DNA of 64,000 nucleotides from NCBI GenBank assembly GCA_029531795.1, contig JAPEIS010000005.1:1672001-1736000 (forward strand), read 5' to 3'. The notes beneath the pieces were generated by a model. The model saw only the letters and a program-made list of their open reading frames with translations, ran no database searches and was not told the origin of the DNA. A program made the position numbers and the translations under genes. Position 1 is the stretch's first letter; the number at the start of each line of letters is the position of its first letter. The stretch comes from Sclerotinia nivalis. Its lineage: Eukaryota > Ascomycota > Leotiomycetes > Helotiales > Sclerotiniaceae. Positions 36,934-49,387 of the stretch are shown here, in pieces.

Positions 36934-39900
36934 CTAGCTCCTTTTCAAATTTCTTCTCAAATACTGACTATTACAAATCCAGAATTGATATCAACTAGAT
37001 CTAAAAGTTCTGAAGTTCATTCTAACCTTATACACGAGGTTTTCCGTACTTTCCGTTCTTTCTCTTCCAATCTAGCAAACTTGCAAACTAATGTGGCAAC
37101 CTCAATCTTACTCTTATCTAACTTAATAGCTCTAATGTAATACACCAAGTTTCTTCTCACACATAATGATCACCACCAAAGCTTCAACAATTAACAAATT
37201 ATATTTACCTGGTATGTTTATTTCCATGCACCCACTCTGATCAAATAGATATCATGATTTACCACTAAACAAACTCAGTTTAACTTTACCCGGAAAATCC
37301 TGATTATATTCCCGGTCACCGCGCAGATCCCTGACGCAGATCGTACCCATGACAATTCATCATCCCCCTTCCTTCAACCAATTAATAGGGCATCAATACC
37401 CACCTAATGCACACCAAATTCCAATATCCACCCATATCTTATTAGCACGGCTGGGCATCTACCGAAAAATTGACCCTTTTCATCCCGCACTACACTAACT
37501 AACACTTCTAAATGGAAGACAGCTAAACTTTCTCTCTAATCCTCATACGCACTGTCTAGAAGATCTCGGATTATTTCACTACCAGAAGTAGTATCATCTT
37601 ACGATTCGTGCCATTACCGTAAATTACTGGGTTAAAAACCGATCCCGAAATATCCACGCTAGAATGATTTTATATCCCACTGGTATATAGTTTTTCTAGA
37701 TTGCAGAGATGCATGCATGCAATCCGTTTACGGACACTACTTATTCTTCGTAGTATCATGCACTCTTAGCATACGGCACGAGGCGAGGGGAGGGGAGCCC
37801 GTGTGAATTGATCAAACGATATCATTGTGTGGACATCGTCATCATTACTCGAGTACCATCGAAATCTACTAGTCCACATTTTGACGTGATGCGAATCAAA
37901 CAGCATGAGTGGCGGCGAGAGACGGCTTGCTGCATTCTTGTCTTTGCGATTGGAGACAAGAATCAGTGACATCGTGCAGGGAGATACCCATCGTGTGCGA
38001 CAGCCAGCCACTGAATGTCATCTTTTTACGAGGTAGATGGAGATCTGATACTTGCCTCAATACTTACCCAGGTACGTACATCTACAGGCCGATGTTGTTT
38101 GGAGAATTGTTTCTCTCAACACAGCATTAGGGGATCCATTTTCCTCTGTGCGCGACTCGAAAACCGGAGGTAAAGTTGAGCCGTGACAGGAATATCTTAA
38201 TTCCCAAGTCCTGGATCATCCATTGACGTTCTCTACAAATGTCAAATTAAAGGGTCAAATGTACTCCACCAACAGCTATTGCGCCGAGCGGAAACTACTT
38301 GAGAATCCATAGATAGTTCGCGCTCGGCGTGTTCGGGGTTTTTGGTAGAGATTTTCACAAGGACCCTTAAACACACAGACGATTTGAGCACGAGGTCGCG
38401 TTCGAGTAAGTGCTCGAATTGCATTCGCACGGAGATGTTGCTCTTGTGGGATATGGATATGTTCATGGCAATCTAATATTATCGATAGGTACCTTCATTC
38501 TCATGATCTTCTCAATGGATCTTGCTTGCATATATCTGCCGAATTTTTGCCTTTGGAGTTTAGTTTGGAAACCTCTCTTGATTTGTAATTTACAAATTAT
38601 TCGAAACCATCGTGTTTTGCCAAGAGCCTCCTCTCGTTGTGATATACTCGGCTTGCCAAGCTGAGTATCCTGAGTGGGTGTGCCAGCAGACATGAGCTAG
38701 TCAAAGTAACCCCGCGACTCCTATTGGAAATGTCGGAGGCCGAGAAGCCGAGCATGAGCCTACCATATGTAAATTTACTTCAAGCAGGTTTGCTGCTAGC
38801 AATCAAGAGACCTGCCCAGGTAGTTCTGGGCTGTTACAGCGATTGATGATCCATACGAAACTGAGGATGCTGTCGGCGAAAGTTCTCGGCAGACTTGATA
38901 CTCTATTCAAAGAACATTTTCATTGGTTGGATTGCTTCACACATACTACTGTTCTTTTCTGCTCCAGGTGTATTCTCACGTCGCATTCAGATGTTGTTGC
39001 CCTATGAGGACGGATTGTATGGCATGAGGCTGTTCCTGCATCATCTGTGTATATTGTGATCGGTTTGCGTTTCGATAATGAGATGACGACCTTCTGTATA
39101 AGTCCTACACTAGACGATGCAAACTACAAGCTAAATCGATGTAAATACGATGACATTTGGACAACTTTTCGGTAGTTTCCGTGTATAAGAAATGCGTAGA
39201 TTTTGAGATTTTAGTCACACGTTCTCCTAAAAAGGTCGCACAATGTTTTGTTTGTCTTGATGCTCATCGTATTCCGGCGTCAGCCCCATATTCTTTCATA
39301 TATGATCTTGATGGCTTCCAGTGTACCCAATATGATTACTATTCATTAAATTGCCCAGCGCAGCACAAAAAGAAATATATCCATTGCCCCGGTATCACAG
39401 CCAAGACGACCATGTTCCAAACCACGGTGTGCTCGCAACAAGTTGTTTGGTTACAATGATACAGTACATATCTATAAGATTATAACATGATTAACATCGG
39501 TAGTATCGGTACCTTACCCAAGCAAAACCGCAACCCGTGTAACTTGTATGCAAAAAGTAAACATGCTCGTGTTTCTCCGCAAACCTTGCACAGCTGCATG
39601 TTACATCGTCTGCCGAGGAAAGCCACGGCCGCCACGACTTCTCCATATTCAATCGGTTGTGCATTCGTGGGAATATGCGGCTGGGATATTGCGTCTTGGG
39701 AATGTCGGTAGTTATTTTTGAATGGTTGTTTTGATAGGTGATATGGATGCGTTCATTTTCGATCTTTTAAAGAAGAGGCTATAATGATTGGATTTAGGAT
39801 TTTAGGATGTTAAGATAGTTCTAGGGCAAAAGGTCCAAAAGGTTCCCGCTTTTGTATACACAGCTTGATTGATTGATTTATTATTAATGATGGATATGAA

Positions 39901-40263
39901 AATTCAATTAAATGTTGTCTCAAAGAAATATCGAATTTGATGATATTTTGCAAAATGGATTTTAACAAGACCTCAAAATCGAGCAAGAAAGTTTCACCAT
40001 CCGGTGTTCAAAAAAATTATTCCGCAAATGCTGGATATATGTTACACCCAAATTGTGTATCTAATCGCCTAGATAAACGCTGCAATTTATGCAATCCATA
40101 TCCAACGATAACAAGATCCTGGAACGCGGAAAGGATTATCTCTCTTGGAGTCGTAACCAGGTTTGAAATTCTTTGAATGTGATATATCGTTGAATATGCG
40201 TGCGCATCCACCCCGTGTACTACAGTCTGCAGGCTCGCGGCAGAGCTTGGAAAGATACCGGGG

Positions 40264-40298
40264 CATGGTATGGTATGGCATGGCATGGCATGGCATGG
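40264..40298 (+). repeat. Pentanucleotide microsatellite (YATGG)7
   Basis: Seven consecutive units of CATGG or TATGG. The order is C, T, T, C, C, C, C in the first base. It lies in the gene-poor block and is probably polymorphic. Confidence 0.95.
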
Positions 40299-43200
40299 AA
40301 AAAAATTTCCCGGGACCTTCCAGACCGATGAACGCTGAAACGAAAAATTGGAATGGGAGTTTCGTGGGGGTTAGTTGGGTTCTCGTGGGAGGGAAGGGAG
40401 AGAAAGAGTGTTGTTACGGATGAGATGATGGATGATGGTCTTTGTTGTTTTGTATGAAGTTGTCACATGAAATTGTAGATTTGCAGGTTACGTATACGAG
40501 GAAATCTACTGCATCGCGTATAAGTTTTGCACATCCCTGAAGTAGACAACATTGCGAAACTTTCCCGTCTTTTTTTTTAAATCTAAGTGCTGACTTGCTG
40601 ACTGCTTTGCTTTGCTTTCCCAGTTTGTGTTTTGGTTTTATTTTCCCGTGACAGAAGTTACATTTGCATGTCATCCACACCGTATATTTATTTCCTCTCG
40701 CAGCACGGAAGCGGGAAGGCCGATATTGCGTTCCCGGTAATGCGGATGACTGGGTCTGGGGGACTTTACTGATACTGGCATCCTGGAGATATGATATCAA
40801 TACTCCGTATACATACGTGCATCATCACCAACAGTTGGAAATTGGGAACTCGGTCCCGGAAAACCCGAGATGCGAGGGGGGTGAGATGTGAGAGGGAGGT
40901 GGAGAATGAGATGCTTATTTTGGGTTTGATTTGTTTTGAATAGCGAATGAGTTGGGATCGGGGTCGGAGTGGGAGTGGGAGTGGGAAAATGGGGTTCGCC
41001 GAGCATACTTGTTGGTACCGTCCGTGGAGAAAAATTTGTTACGATACGAGTTATAATAGTTATGGTACGCTGTGTTCGAGTGTACTTCCTTCCCTATAGT
41101 CTACTTAGCTGACGTATTATTCCCTCCAATGTTGGGATTCTCCTTTTACTATTTTCTGGTTCGGAAATATATTTGCGAGCTCTTTCTAGGTTGGAAGACT
41201 GTCGATATATCTCCTACTTGCAGGGAGAAGGCATACCGTATTTTCATCGTATGCTGGAGCAGTAGTTTTCGGGATTGTGGATTTGCGATCGCTGTCTTCA
41301 ATTCACGGTCCGCTATTGTTACTTCCTATAATAATATTTCCTTTCTATTGGGGGTTTTCACTTCTTTGCTTTTCTATCTTTTTGAAAAAAAAAAAAAGCA
41401 AAGAAAACCGTTGCTACGGTAAAGAGGATGAGCATAAGTCAGATGCTGGGAATGAAGTTTGTCCCCGATTTTGAAACGGGTTCATGTGTTTCTTTTATTT
41501 GAGTATCCGTTATTTTACTTTATTCCTCGTCTAGTTACTAGTTTTCGTTTTCGTAAGATCCTATGATTGCTTCTAATAGCTTTAGTGAATCATACCCTTC
41601 CTTTATTTCGATTATCAATATCGCTTTGGTATTTGTATATTTTCCAAATTATATGTAATATTTCACTCGCTTTTATCTCCTGTCATCTTAGCTATTCATG
41701 TTATATACCAGTTAAGATCTGATGCATCGTAATAATATAATGAAAGTATTCTAGCCTTAAGGATACAGAAAAGCTTTGAATGAATTTTGTCTTCATTCAC
41801 CTCTATTTATTTATTGCTTTTAGGGACGGGATAGCGGGATATCCAATTCATTCTTGGAGTAAGATTGGCTCTCTACACCATCTATAGTGGTTGATTTACT
41901 TGATTGTGCACAAGGAAGACACATCCATAGAGTTTATTATAGAGAACCCATTCTGAATTACAAAAATTGGACATTCGTAATAGGTAAAGAGAAAAACGAG
42001 AAATTTACATTCACATTATACTATTCCAACTCAATAACAAATAAGTAGCTCTTCCAGAGCCAAAGAGTGTGAAGAAATAAATATTCCGTTGGACTTCTCC
42101 TTTAGCCTCTCAATATGATTTCCATTAGCACACCTACATTCACCGCAAAACATACCCAATAGTTTGTGGCCCGTTTGGAGCGCTTCTCTGGAAGAAAGGA
42201 AGTTCGACATCATTCACGAAATCAATATATCTCATCTGCAGCCTTTGGGACTCAGTGAGAAAGCACATCGGGCCAAGATATAGGAAGTCGATTCGACACT
42301 CATATTCGTGAAATTACGATTGTGCAAGAATCTGTGCTGTTTAATTTTCAGGTCCTCCCATTTTATTTTTCTTTTGACATGATTTTTTGGCATACATTTT
42401 TACACTTCTGTATCTACAAAACATTCAAATCTGGATGTCAAATCTGAATGCCAAATGTGAATGAACAGAGGAGACTAGATGAAGAATTCCTGAGAAGCGA
42501 GGAGATGGTTTGAACGGTGTATGCAATGAATGGAGATCTATTCATAATCGGACTGGGAGCACTTGAGCGAACATAGCAAACGTGCAACTTTTATATGAGA
42601 AAGACAATACTGGCCTATCACATCATTAGTTAATCTTATCATGTTTCTCCGTTCAAAAAGTGCGATATTACATTGATTACACTGCTTCTGATATCTCCAC
42701 ATTCACCGGCGAAGCGTGGTAGGAAAACTCCAAGGAAAAACATCAAACTAATCGTGGAAACAAAAGTTGTGAACTCCCGAAAAAGAGAGGAATAAAAACC
42801 AAACATTTCCACCAAACGAATCTCGAACTTTAAAAATTGGCGTTGAAAAATAGAAGGTCATTAAAATTGAAGCGATTCTAGAGTGAGTGAACTACCAACT
42901 CTACACATCTATTTCCAGCTTCGATTTTATTTCAAATTACTCGAGTGACAATAAGAAGTCCATCCTTGCACTACTATTTCATGAAACTCAGAAATGGTGA
43001 GCCGTTAACGAGAGGACCAAGATGATTATATTAGCATTGCTTACCTTTTACTCGTGCCAGATTTCAGAATATTTTGGTCGCTGATATCCTATGAATGTTC
43101 AAATCCCAACTTAGTCACGATTGATTATTCCAAGCCAGTGAGTGAATTTACTAGCGATTCTAAGCTTCAAGCCTAATAACATGAGGTAAGAAATTTCTAG

Positions 43201-43962
43201 TACAGGTTATAGCGAAAACAAGAAGAGTGTCAGGACGATGATGGGGTTTTCTTCTTCAATCACTACCACGATGATACTCTTCTGCCATGTCGATTCTGAC
43301 GATCATGATACATAAAGGAGGGTCACCACGATTATACTACGTCGCGCTCACAAATCTACATACTGGAATACTATGTTCTGGTACTATAGTCCCTCGAAAG
43401 TGCGATTCATTGCATGGAGAAATAAGAGATATATTCTCGAGTTAAATGATAATAAAGATGATTCCGAAAACGAATTAGCAAACCTCCTTAAATCCCTACT
43501 GAAGTCTTTGGTTACCTAGAAAATCCAGCTTTCCCACGTTATGCCAGCAAAAATTTGCAGGTTCAATTCAGCAGAGTACTTTGCGCGAGAATCGGAGATG
43601 AATTCAGCAAGCAAATAATCGTTAAAACCCGCGAACAAAAACTAGATGCAGATTAAATTAATGCGGTGGATTCGATAATATGAAATCTAGAAAGCTGCGC
43701 ATGATAAATGATCAATATCGGACCGAGAGATCTTATGTGAGGCATCCTGACGTCCTGTTGTATAAAAAGAAACTGCTGAATCGCTCTCTTGCATGCGGCT
43801 ATATATACGATGACGGACATGAAATGAAAGCAGGAAAAGAAATTGCCAACCTCGTACTGAAACGCCGAAAACAATATTGACCTCCTTTCGAAGAATGTTC
43901 GAGAACTACCATCCGTAAAATTCGAGCAAGGAATGATTGCTCCAGAGTAGAAGAATGAGAGA

Positions 43963-45309
43963 TCAGATTGTCCCCGACGAGGAAGAACATTCAGAACCAA
44001 CGCGAGGCTGCGGCAATGCACCACCCATTGCTCCTCTAGATTGCCGACGCTGATTGTTGGCTAATCTTTCATCCGAGTCCATCACCCTGCACCACCCCAT
44101 CTCGATAGCTTTCTCCTCATTGTTAAAGATCTCCTCAAACTTGTCTTTTATCACAACCAGTTCGCTTCTCACCCTGGTTTTCAAAGCAACCCTCGCTAGC
44201 TGCTGTGACTTATCTTCTTTGAACCAATCCTCCTGATCATCCGATGTCGCAAAAATGCTTCCAAAAACATCTACCTCTAGAAAGATTCTCCTCCCATCAT
44301 CTTTCTTCACCACAACCCTCAGCTTCTTGCAGGCCAGCTTCATAATAGCACCCATAATCTCTCCACCTTCCCACAGAAAATCCGAAAAAGTTATAGGAGC
44401 ATCTTCAAATCCAAGAGCTGTAGAGCTGAATCCAACCTGCCGCGGTGTCAACACGATAGTAAAAGTCTCTAGTACTGGCTTCGCTCTTGCCAAAGTGTTG
44501 ATGCTTTTCGCCGCCTTGTAGTACCAGTCCAGATTCCAATTGTCTTTTGGACACTCAAAGATCACGTTTCTCACCAAATTCAAATAGACAGCTGGAATTC
44601 TCGGGATGCTCCAAGCAGGGAGCCCTGATTTGTTTTCTCGAAGGAGTGCGTGGAAAGTGTTGTTTTTGTAGAGGAATGAGAGAGCTTCGGCACTGATTTG
44701 CTTACAAATAAACAATACTTTTTTGACAACGAAGCCGGGGCAGCGCTCGACAGCTTCCCAATCATAATTCATGAGGATCGAGTTTGGGGAGCGAAGAAAA
44801 TATCCATAGATATGCTCACGGACTTCCAAAGGGTAGCGTAGGAATGGGGAGCGACTTGGACAATTCATTTCCAGTGGCTCCGGCGTGGTTTCAAGATTGC
44901 GAAGTCCTGGGAAACGGTTGAAAAGACCTGCACCACGTCCTGCATGATTACGACTGACCCCTGATCGTTGCCTGAAGGTAAATGTTTTTTGCTTGCGCTT
45001 TGGGGCTACAATGGTGGTAGAACTGGGCATTCCCCATGTATTATGCGAGTGGGAATTAGCGCTGAAGCTGGTAGTGAATCTGCTCAGATCATCATTTTCA
45101 TCGTCGATTTGGAGAGATGCCATTGTGACCCGAGGGCAACGACGTTTGCGTGATGCAATAGAAGTCTTACTTCCAACAATATTACCATTTACGTCACGAT
45201 CGTTGGGAACGGGTCTTTTGCGTGGCTTAGATGCTTTCCCCGTGGGTCCACCAGCAGAGAGTTTCGGCATATTTGATAATGGCATTGTGATGGTAGGCCG
45301 GTCCATCAA
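43963..45309 (-). CDS. Fungal 2EXR/F-box-like protein, 448 residues
   Basis: Single exon, up to 448 residues; alternative start Mets lie at residues 2 and 9. The N-terminal 120 residues are basic and low complexity (KASKPRKRPVPNDR, KRKQKTFTFRQRS), suggesting nuclear localisation. A fungal motif then appears: FLRYPLEVREHIYGYFLRSP, followed by VLFICKQISAEALSFLYKNN and AVYLNLVRNVIFECP. This leucine-proline-EVR-I-Y pattern marks the expanded 2EXR/F-box-like family of filamentous fungi, whose members are mostly uncharacterised. The C-terminus is charged. The substrate or partner is unknown. It is the first gene after the 17 kb gene-poor block and is divergent from mevalonate kinase. Confidence 0.75.
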   Translation of the reverse strand: MMDRPTITMPLSNMPKLSAGGPTGKASKPRKRPVPNDRDVNGNIVGSKTSIASRKRRCPRVTMASLQIDDENDDLSRFTTSFSANSHSHNTWGMPSSTTIVAPKRKQKTFTFRQRSGVSRNHAGRGAGLFNRFPGLRNLETTPEPLEMNCPSRSPFLRYPLEVREHIYGYFLRSPNSILMNYDWEAVERCPGFVVKKVLFICKQISAEALSFLYKNNTFHALLRENKSGLPAWSIPRIPAVYLNLVRNVIFECPKDNWNLDWYYKAAKSINTLARAKPVLETFTIVLTPRQVGFSSTALGFEDAPITFSDFLWEGGEIMGAIMKLACKKLRVVVKKDDGRRIFLEVDVFGSIFATSDDQEDWFKEDKSQQLARVALKTRVRSELVVIKDKFEEIFNNEEKAIEMGWCRVMDSDERLANNQRRQSRGAMGGALPQPRVGSECSSSSGTI

Positions 45310-47023
45310 GATTCCCGGTTGCTTTGGAAGTACGAGGTTATTTTAGACAATGAATTGAAAAAGATAGTGAAGTATTTCTTCGAGTGAATGTTCGACAACG
45401 ACGAGATGAAAGTCAAACGATTCGACGTTGAAAAGTGAATTAGTAATTGCTGATGAACCGGAATGCTAGCTGAAGGAAAATTCAGAAAGAGACAGTGTTA
45501 AACCAGTCATCTGATTTCACTGCCAGTTATTGAGTAGAGTAGGGCAATGGGCAATGATAGCGAGATACTAAAGTGGCCGGAAGCTGAAGAAAATTGTTCT
45601 CAACAAGCCTGAAAATGGTGGAAGTTAGGACAATTCTTTCGTCTGAAGTGCAACTGAAAAGAGACTGTGGAAGATGAGCATTCAGACGCATGCCATGTGA
45701 AGAGAAGCGAAGTCAACCTTTGCCATGAAGTATATCAATTTATGTAATTTGGTAGGGAGTTTTTAAGAAAAAAAGGCCATGGATATTTCTGGTAGATGTG
45801 GGAAGGTTGTGGAATAGAAATTAGACTGAGAGGGGGAACCCATAACTCACTAGAAAGGACTTCATTGGCTACAGATAGCGGTCACTATCATCTCGTGAGG
45901 AAATCACGTTGAAGCCATCGTGGTTAAAAACTTGGAATATCCCCATATCATTTGAGGAAGGAAGTGGCATTGCCTTACTCTTTGCGGACTGAGGACTACT
46001 CGAGGGTACGGAGAGATTGAAGACGTCTATAATTTCGTCTCCTGGCATCTCACGTATACACTGTACACATACAAGGGAAGTGAATGTACGTGCTTCTTGA
46101 ATGCGAGGGAGCTTTGGGGCCACAAGGTCAACTTGACTTAAGTACCTAGGTAGCAACGTATACTTTTCGATCCATAGCACTCAAATCATAGAAGAACAAA
46201 CGAAACGAACCAAAAATCTCAAACCAGCCAGTGAACCTATAATACTGCCGATGATCTACGATCAAAGGTACCTACCTAGTAGTTGACCAACATAGGCGCT
46301 TCAACACCAATATATATATGGTGTGTAGCCACGATAACGAGTCCAATCCCGAGATGCATGATACAAGGTTACTCCATTTCAAGAGAGTAGTTGGATATTA
46401 ATAAAATCTACTTGGTACAATGAAGATATCAATGTCGAATGCGACTCTTTGGATGGAAACAATGAAAGGAGATAATTGGGAGATTTTGATGAGTAATTGA
46501 TCAAATATCATGGGTCAAGATCCTTTTCTAACTCCGTAAAGTCAATCGCTGAAAAATGATGTGCACAGCCACCAAATCCCAGCTTTTCAGAGGTTATCAT
46601 TCTGTAGTTATAGGGTCTTTTATCCTATTGGATCAAAACGTTTTAGAGCTGTTAAGTGACACGGAGTTAGCTAGTAACCTTACCTAGTAACCTTACCTAG
46701 TAACCCCTAGTAAATCCCTCGTCTCCGCGTCCCCCCAGAATCCCAGATGAAAGATGAGCTCTATTCTTTCTGGAATAAATTAGCTTCCAAAAAGTACAGA
46801 GTAGGCCCGTCCAATAATGGACCTTTCTGTGACTGGCCCTCGATTCGATTCTTCATTTTCTTCTTACTGTATTATCATTATTATTAGTATATTACATGTA
46901 AGTCTTACAACTTGATGCTTCCCGTTATTAATTGAATTGTTGCGCCGTGCCTGCCTTTTGAGCGAATCGAACAAAGCACATTTCATCCGGACCTGATTGT
47001 GTGGTGGGACCTGATTTTGTGCA
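45310..47023. other. Divergent intergenic region, F-box-like gene / mevalonate kinase
   Basis: About 1.7 kb. The minus-strand ORF at 45869-46180 (103 codons) has no recognised features. A 13-bp direct repeat lies at 46671-46706, about 320 bp before the mevalonate kinase start. An AACTCCGTA near-copy of the 9-mer lies around 46530-46538. Confidence 0.5.
46671..46706 (+). repeat. 13-bp direct repeat upstream of mevalonate kinase
   Basis: CTAGTAACCTTAC occurs at 46671-46683 and 46684-46696. A third copy, CTAGTAACCC, begins at 46697 and a fourth truncated CTAGTAAATCC follows at 46707. Confidence 0.9.
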
Positions 47024-48724
47024 ATGACAGGCACAAATACAAAGAGGTCCTTCGGTGATCCCCTCAAAACAAAACCACATTCACGATCGAGCTCGAGTAC
47101 AACTACAAAATCACTTCTTATAATCACACCTTCAAGTTCTGAAAGTACTCGGAGTCCTTCGACTTCACCCACTTTCCATATGCCTGCGCGCGACAGCACC
47201 TCGACGGAGACCGATCGAGTTACCACAATCAGCGAGAATATGGAGAAAGCGAGTATCAATGGCTCGAATAACGGCTCGAGTGGTGGAAAAAAGAAGACTC
47301 CTATGGTTAGAAAACAGTCTTCACCTATGATGCCACCGTTTATGGTATCAGCTCCGGGAAAGGTTATTGTCTTTGGAGAACATGCGGTCGTGCATGGAAA
47401 GGTGGGTATCATTGCTCTAGAGATGCGATTTTGAATCTAATGATAGAGATAGCCTGCAATTGCTGCCGCAATTTCACTTCGATCATACCTCCTCGTCACT
47501 GCGCTTTCAAAATCGAAGCGAACAATCTCCCTACGTTTTCCCGATATCAACCTCTCTCATACATGGAATATCGATGATCTGCCATGGAGCACCTTCTCCC
47601 ATCCGTCGAAGAAGAAGTATTATTACGATCAGGTCACATCTTTAGATCCAGAACTGGTCGCAGCCATGAAACCACATCTGGAGAACATCTCTCCTGATGA
47701 ATCACCTTCCATACGAAAGATACACCAGAGCTCTGCTTCTTCATTCTTATACATATTTCTATCTCTTGGCTCACAATCGTTCCCCGGATGCTTATATACA
47801 CTACGCTCAACAATTCCAATTGGCGCAGGACTCGGTAGCAGTGCTTCAATATCTGTCTGTCTTTCTTCCGCACTCTTGTTACAGATTCGCACATTATCCG
47901 GACCGCATCCAGATCAACCCTCTAACGAGGCAAGCTTACAACTCGAGAGAATCAATCGCTGGGCATTTGTGGGAGAAATGTGTATTCATGGGAATCCTTC
48001 CGGGGTGGACAATACAGTTTCGACGCAAGGAAAGGCGGTCATCTATCAAAAATTCCCCGAAGGACCTACCGTGAAACCATTGAGGGATTTCCCCGAACTG
48101 CCTCTACTTCTCGTAGATACACAACAAGCAAAATCTACAGCTCATGAGGTTGCTAAAGTGGGTTTGTTGAAGGAGAAGCATCCGGCTATCGTAGATTCGA
48201 TATTAAATGCCATTGATATGGTCGGTCAATCAGCGGCTGCGATGATTTCAGATCCAGAGTATGATAGCAAAAATCTAGAGTGTGTTGAGAGCTTGGGAGA
48301 ATTAATGACAGTCAATCATGGACTTCTTGTTTCTTTAGGAGTATCCCATCCTCGACTAGAACGTATCCGGGAACTAGTCGATCATGAAGGAATTGGCTGG
48401 ACCAAGCTTACTGGTGCTGGAGGAGGAGGATGCTCTATTACATTATTGAAGCCGGACACCACACAGGAAAGAATGACACGCTTGGAGGCAACATTGGAGA
48501 ACGAGGGTTACAAGAAATTCGAAACTACACTGGGCTGTGATGGCGTTGGCGTTCTATGGCCCGCTGTAATTAGGAATGGGGAGGATGATGATTTCGGAGG
48601 AGATGAAATCGACCAAGAAAAGTTTCTCAACGCTGATGGCATAGAGGGAGTTGAGGAACTGGTTGGAGTTCATGGACAAAGTGGTGATAGGGAAGCCTGG
48701 AAGTTTTGGAGGGTGGAAGATTAG
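47024..48724 (+). CDS. ERG12: Mevalonate kinase
   Basis: Two exons, 47024-47401 and 47453-48724, joined in phase 0 over a 51-bp intron, encode about 549 residues. The enzyme phosphorylates mevalonate with ATP in the sterol/isoprenoid pathway. GHMP-kinase motifs are in order: APGKVIVFGEHAVVHGK at 110-126, the ATP loop PIGAGLGSSASISVC, GNPSGVDNTVSTQGKA, and the C-terminal TKLTGAGGGGCSITLL. The first 105 residues are an unusual Ser/Thr/Lys-rich extension absent from typical kinases. Internal Mets at about 47180 or 47240 could be the true start. An acidic insert (GEDDDFGGDEIDQEKF) lies near the C-terminus. The next gene, 0.66 kb away on the same strand, is farnesyltransferase alpha, which uses the pathway product. 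Confidence 0.96.
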
Positions 48725-49387
48725 AAACATTGGCGACAGCGCAGTTCCTTCTTTTCGTTGTAAATTATGTTAACGTGTTACTTTATAATGGGACGGACAG
48801 TGTGGACAATAATGAAAAAGGAAATGTATATTATGATTAAAGATCTGGAATTGTCAATCTATTGTTCTTCACATTGTCAAATATTTCTTTCTTCAGCCTG
48901 GCAGATTTCCCGCACGAGGCTGACGCTAGCCGAGCTCGTCTTTTTGGAGCCTTTCAATGGGCCCATGGGTCTCCATTTTCGACCTCTTAACAAAGGGCAT
49001 ATCATATCGTAAGTGTCTTCAGGATCCATTACTAAAACGTCGCAATGCTAATTCTTGGTTTTCGTGTTTGCAGAAGTTTGTTAAACTCATATTGATTCTC
49101 CAGACACCTTTAAGCCGAACACCAAGTCAACACCATTCCCAGCGACCTCGGAAGTAGAGCTCGTGAGAAAGTATAAGCTACCAGGGAATCGAAGACGGCA
49201 GAAACAAGAACTGAGTTCAGTCAGTGGCTTTGCCAATCAAGGAACTGGGAAGGTTGCGCGAGTGTTGTTCTGTGTAGGAAGCACTTTTGTGAAGAGAGAT
49301 ATCTCATTCGGAGAGCCATAAAACCTTGAGGGGATAACGGCATACGTGCAAGGAAGTCAGTAATTGACTCGCGAAACTAGAGGAATA
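48725..49387. other. Intergenic, mevalonate kinase / farnesyltransferase alpha
   Basis: About 660 bp containing the first gene's 3' UTR and the second gene's promoter. Short ORFs are not credible genes. Confidence 0.5.

Larger units (their letters stand above)
26868..43962. other. 17 kb gene-poor region upstream of the C2H2 factor
   Basis: No ORF here combines useful length, plausible composition and splice partners; the longest are about 110-120 codons and look random. I see no transposase, reverse transcriptase, terminal repeats or tRNA, and the DNA is not the extreme AT sequence produced by RIP. Recognisable elements are a pyrimidine tract (28355-28430), a near-copy CACTCCGTA around 31279-31287, TACTCCGTA at 34017-34025 and 40801-40809, two telomere-like CTAACC units (34298-34310), small tandem repeats at 36866-36883, 36910-36933 and 40264-40298, and the TGCATGCA-type run near 37710. 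The genes on both sides are on the minus strand, so the block lies upstream of the C2H2 gene and downstream of the F-box-like gene. Part of it is probably 5' leader and regulatory DNA. Confidence 0.7.

Noticed and set aside
45869..46180. 103-codon minus-strand ORF upstream of the F-box-like gene, considered as a 5' exon
   Set aside because: No donor joins it convincingly to the frame starting at 45309, and that gene already has good start Mets.
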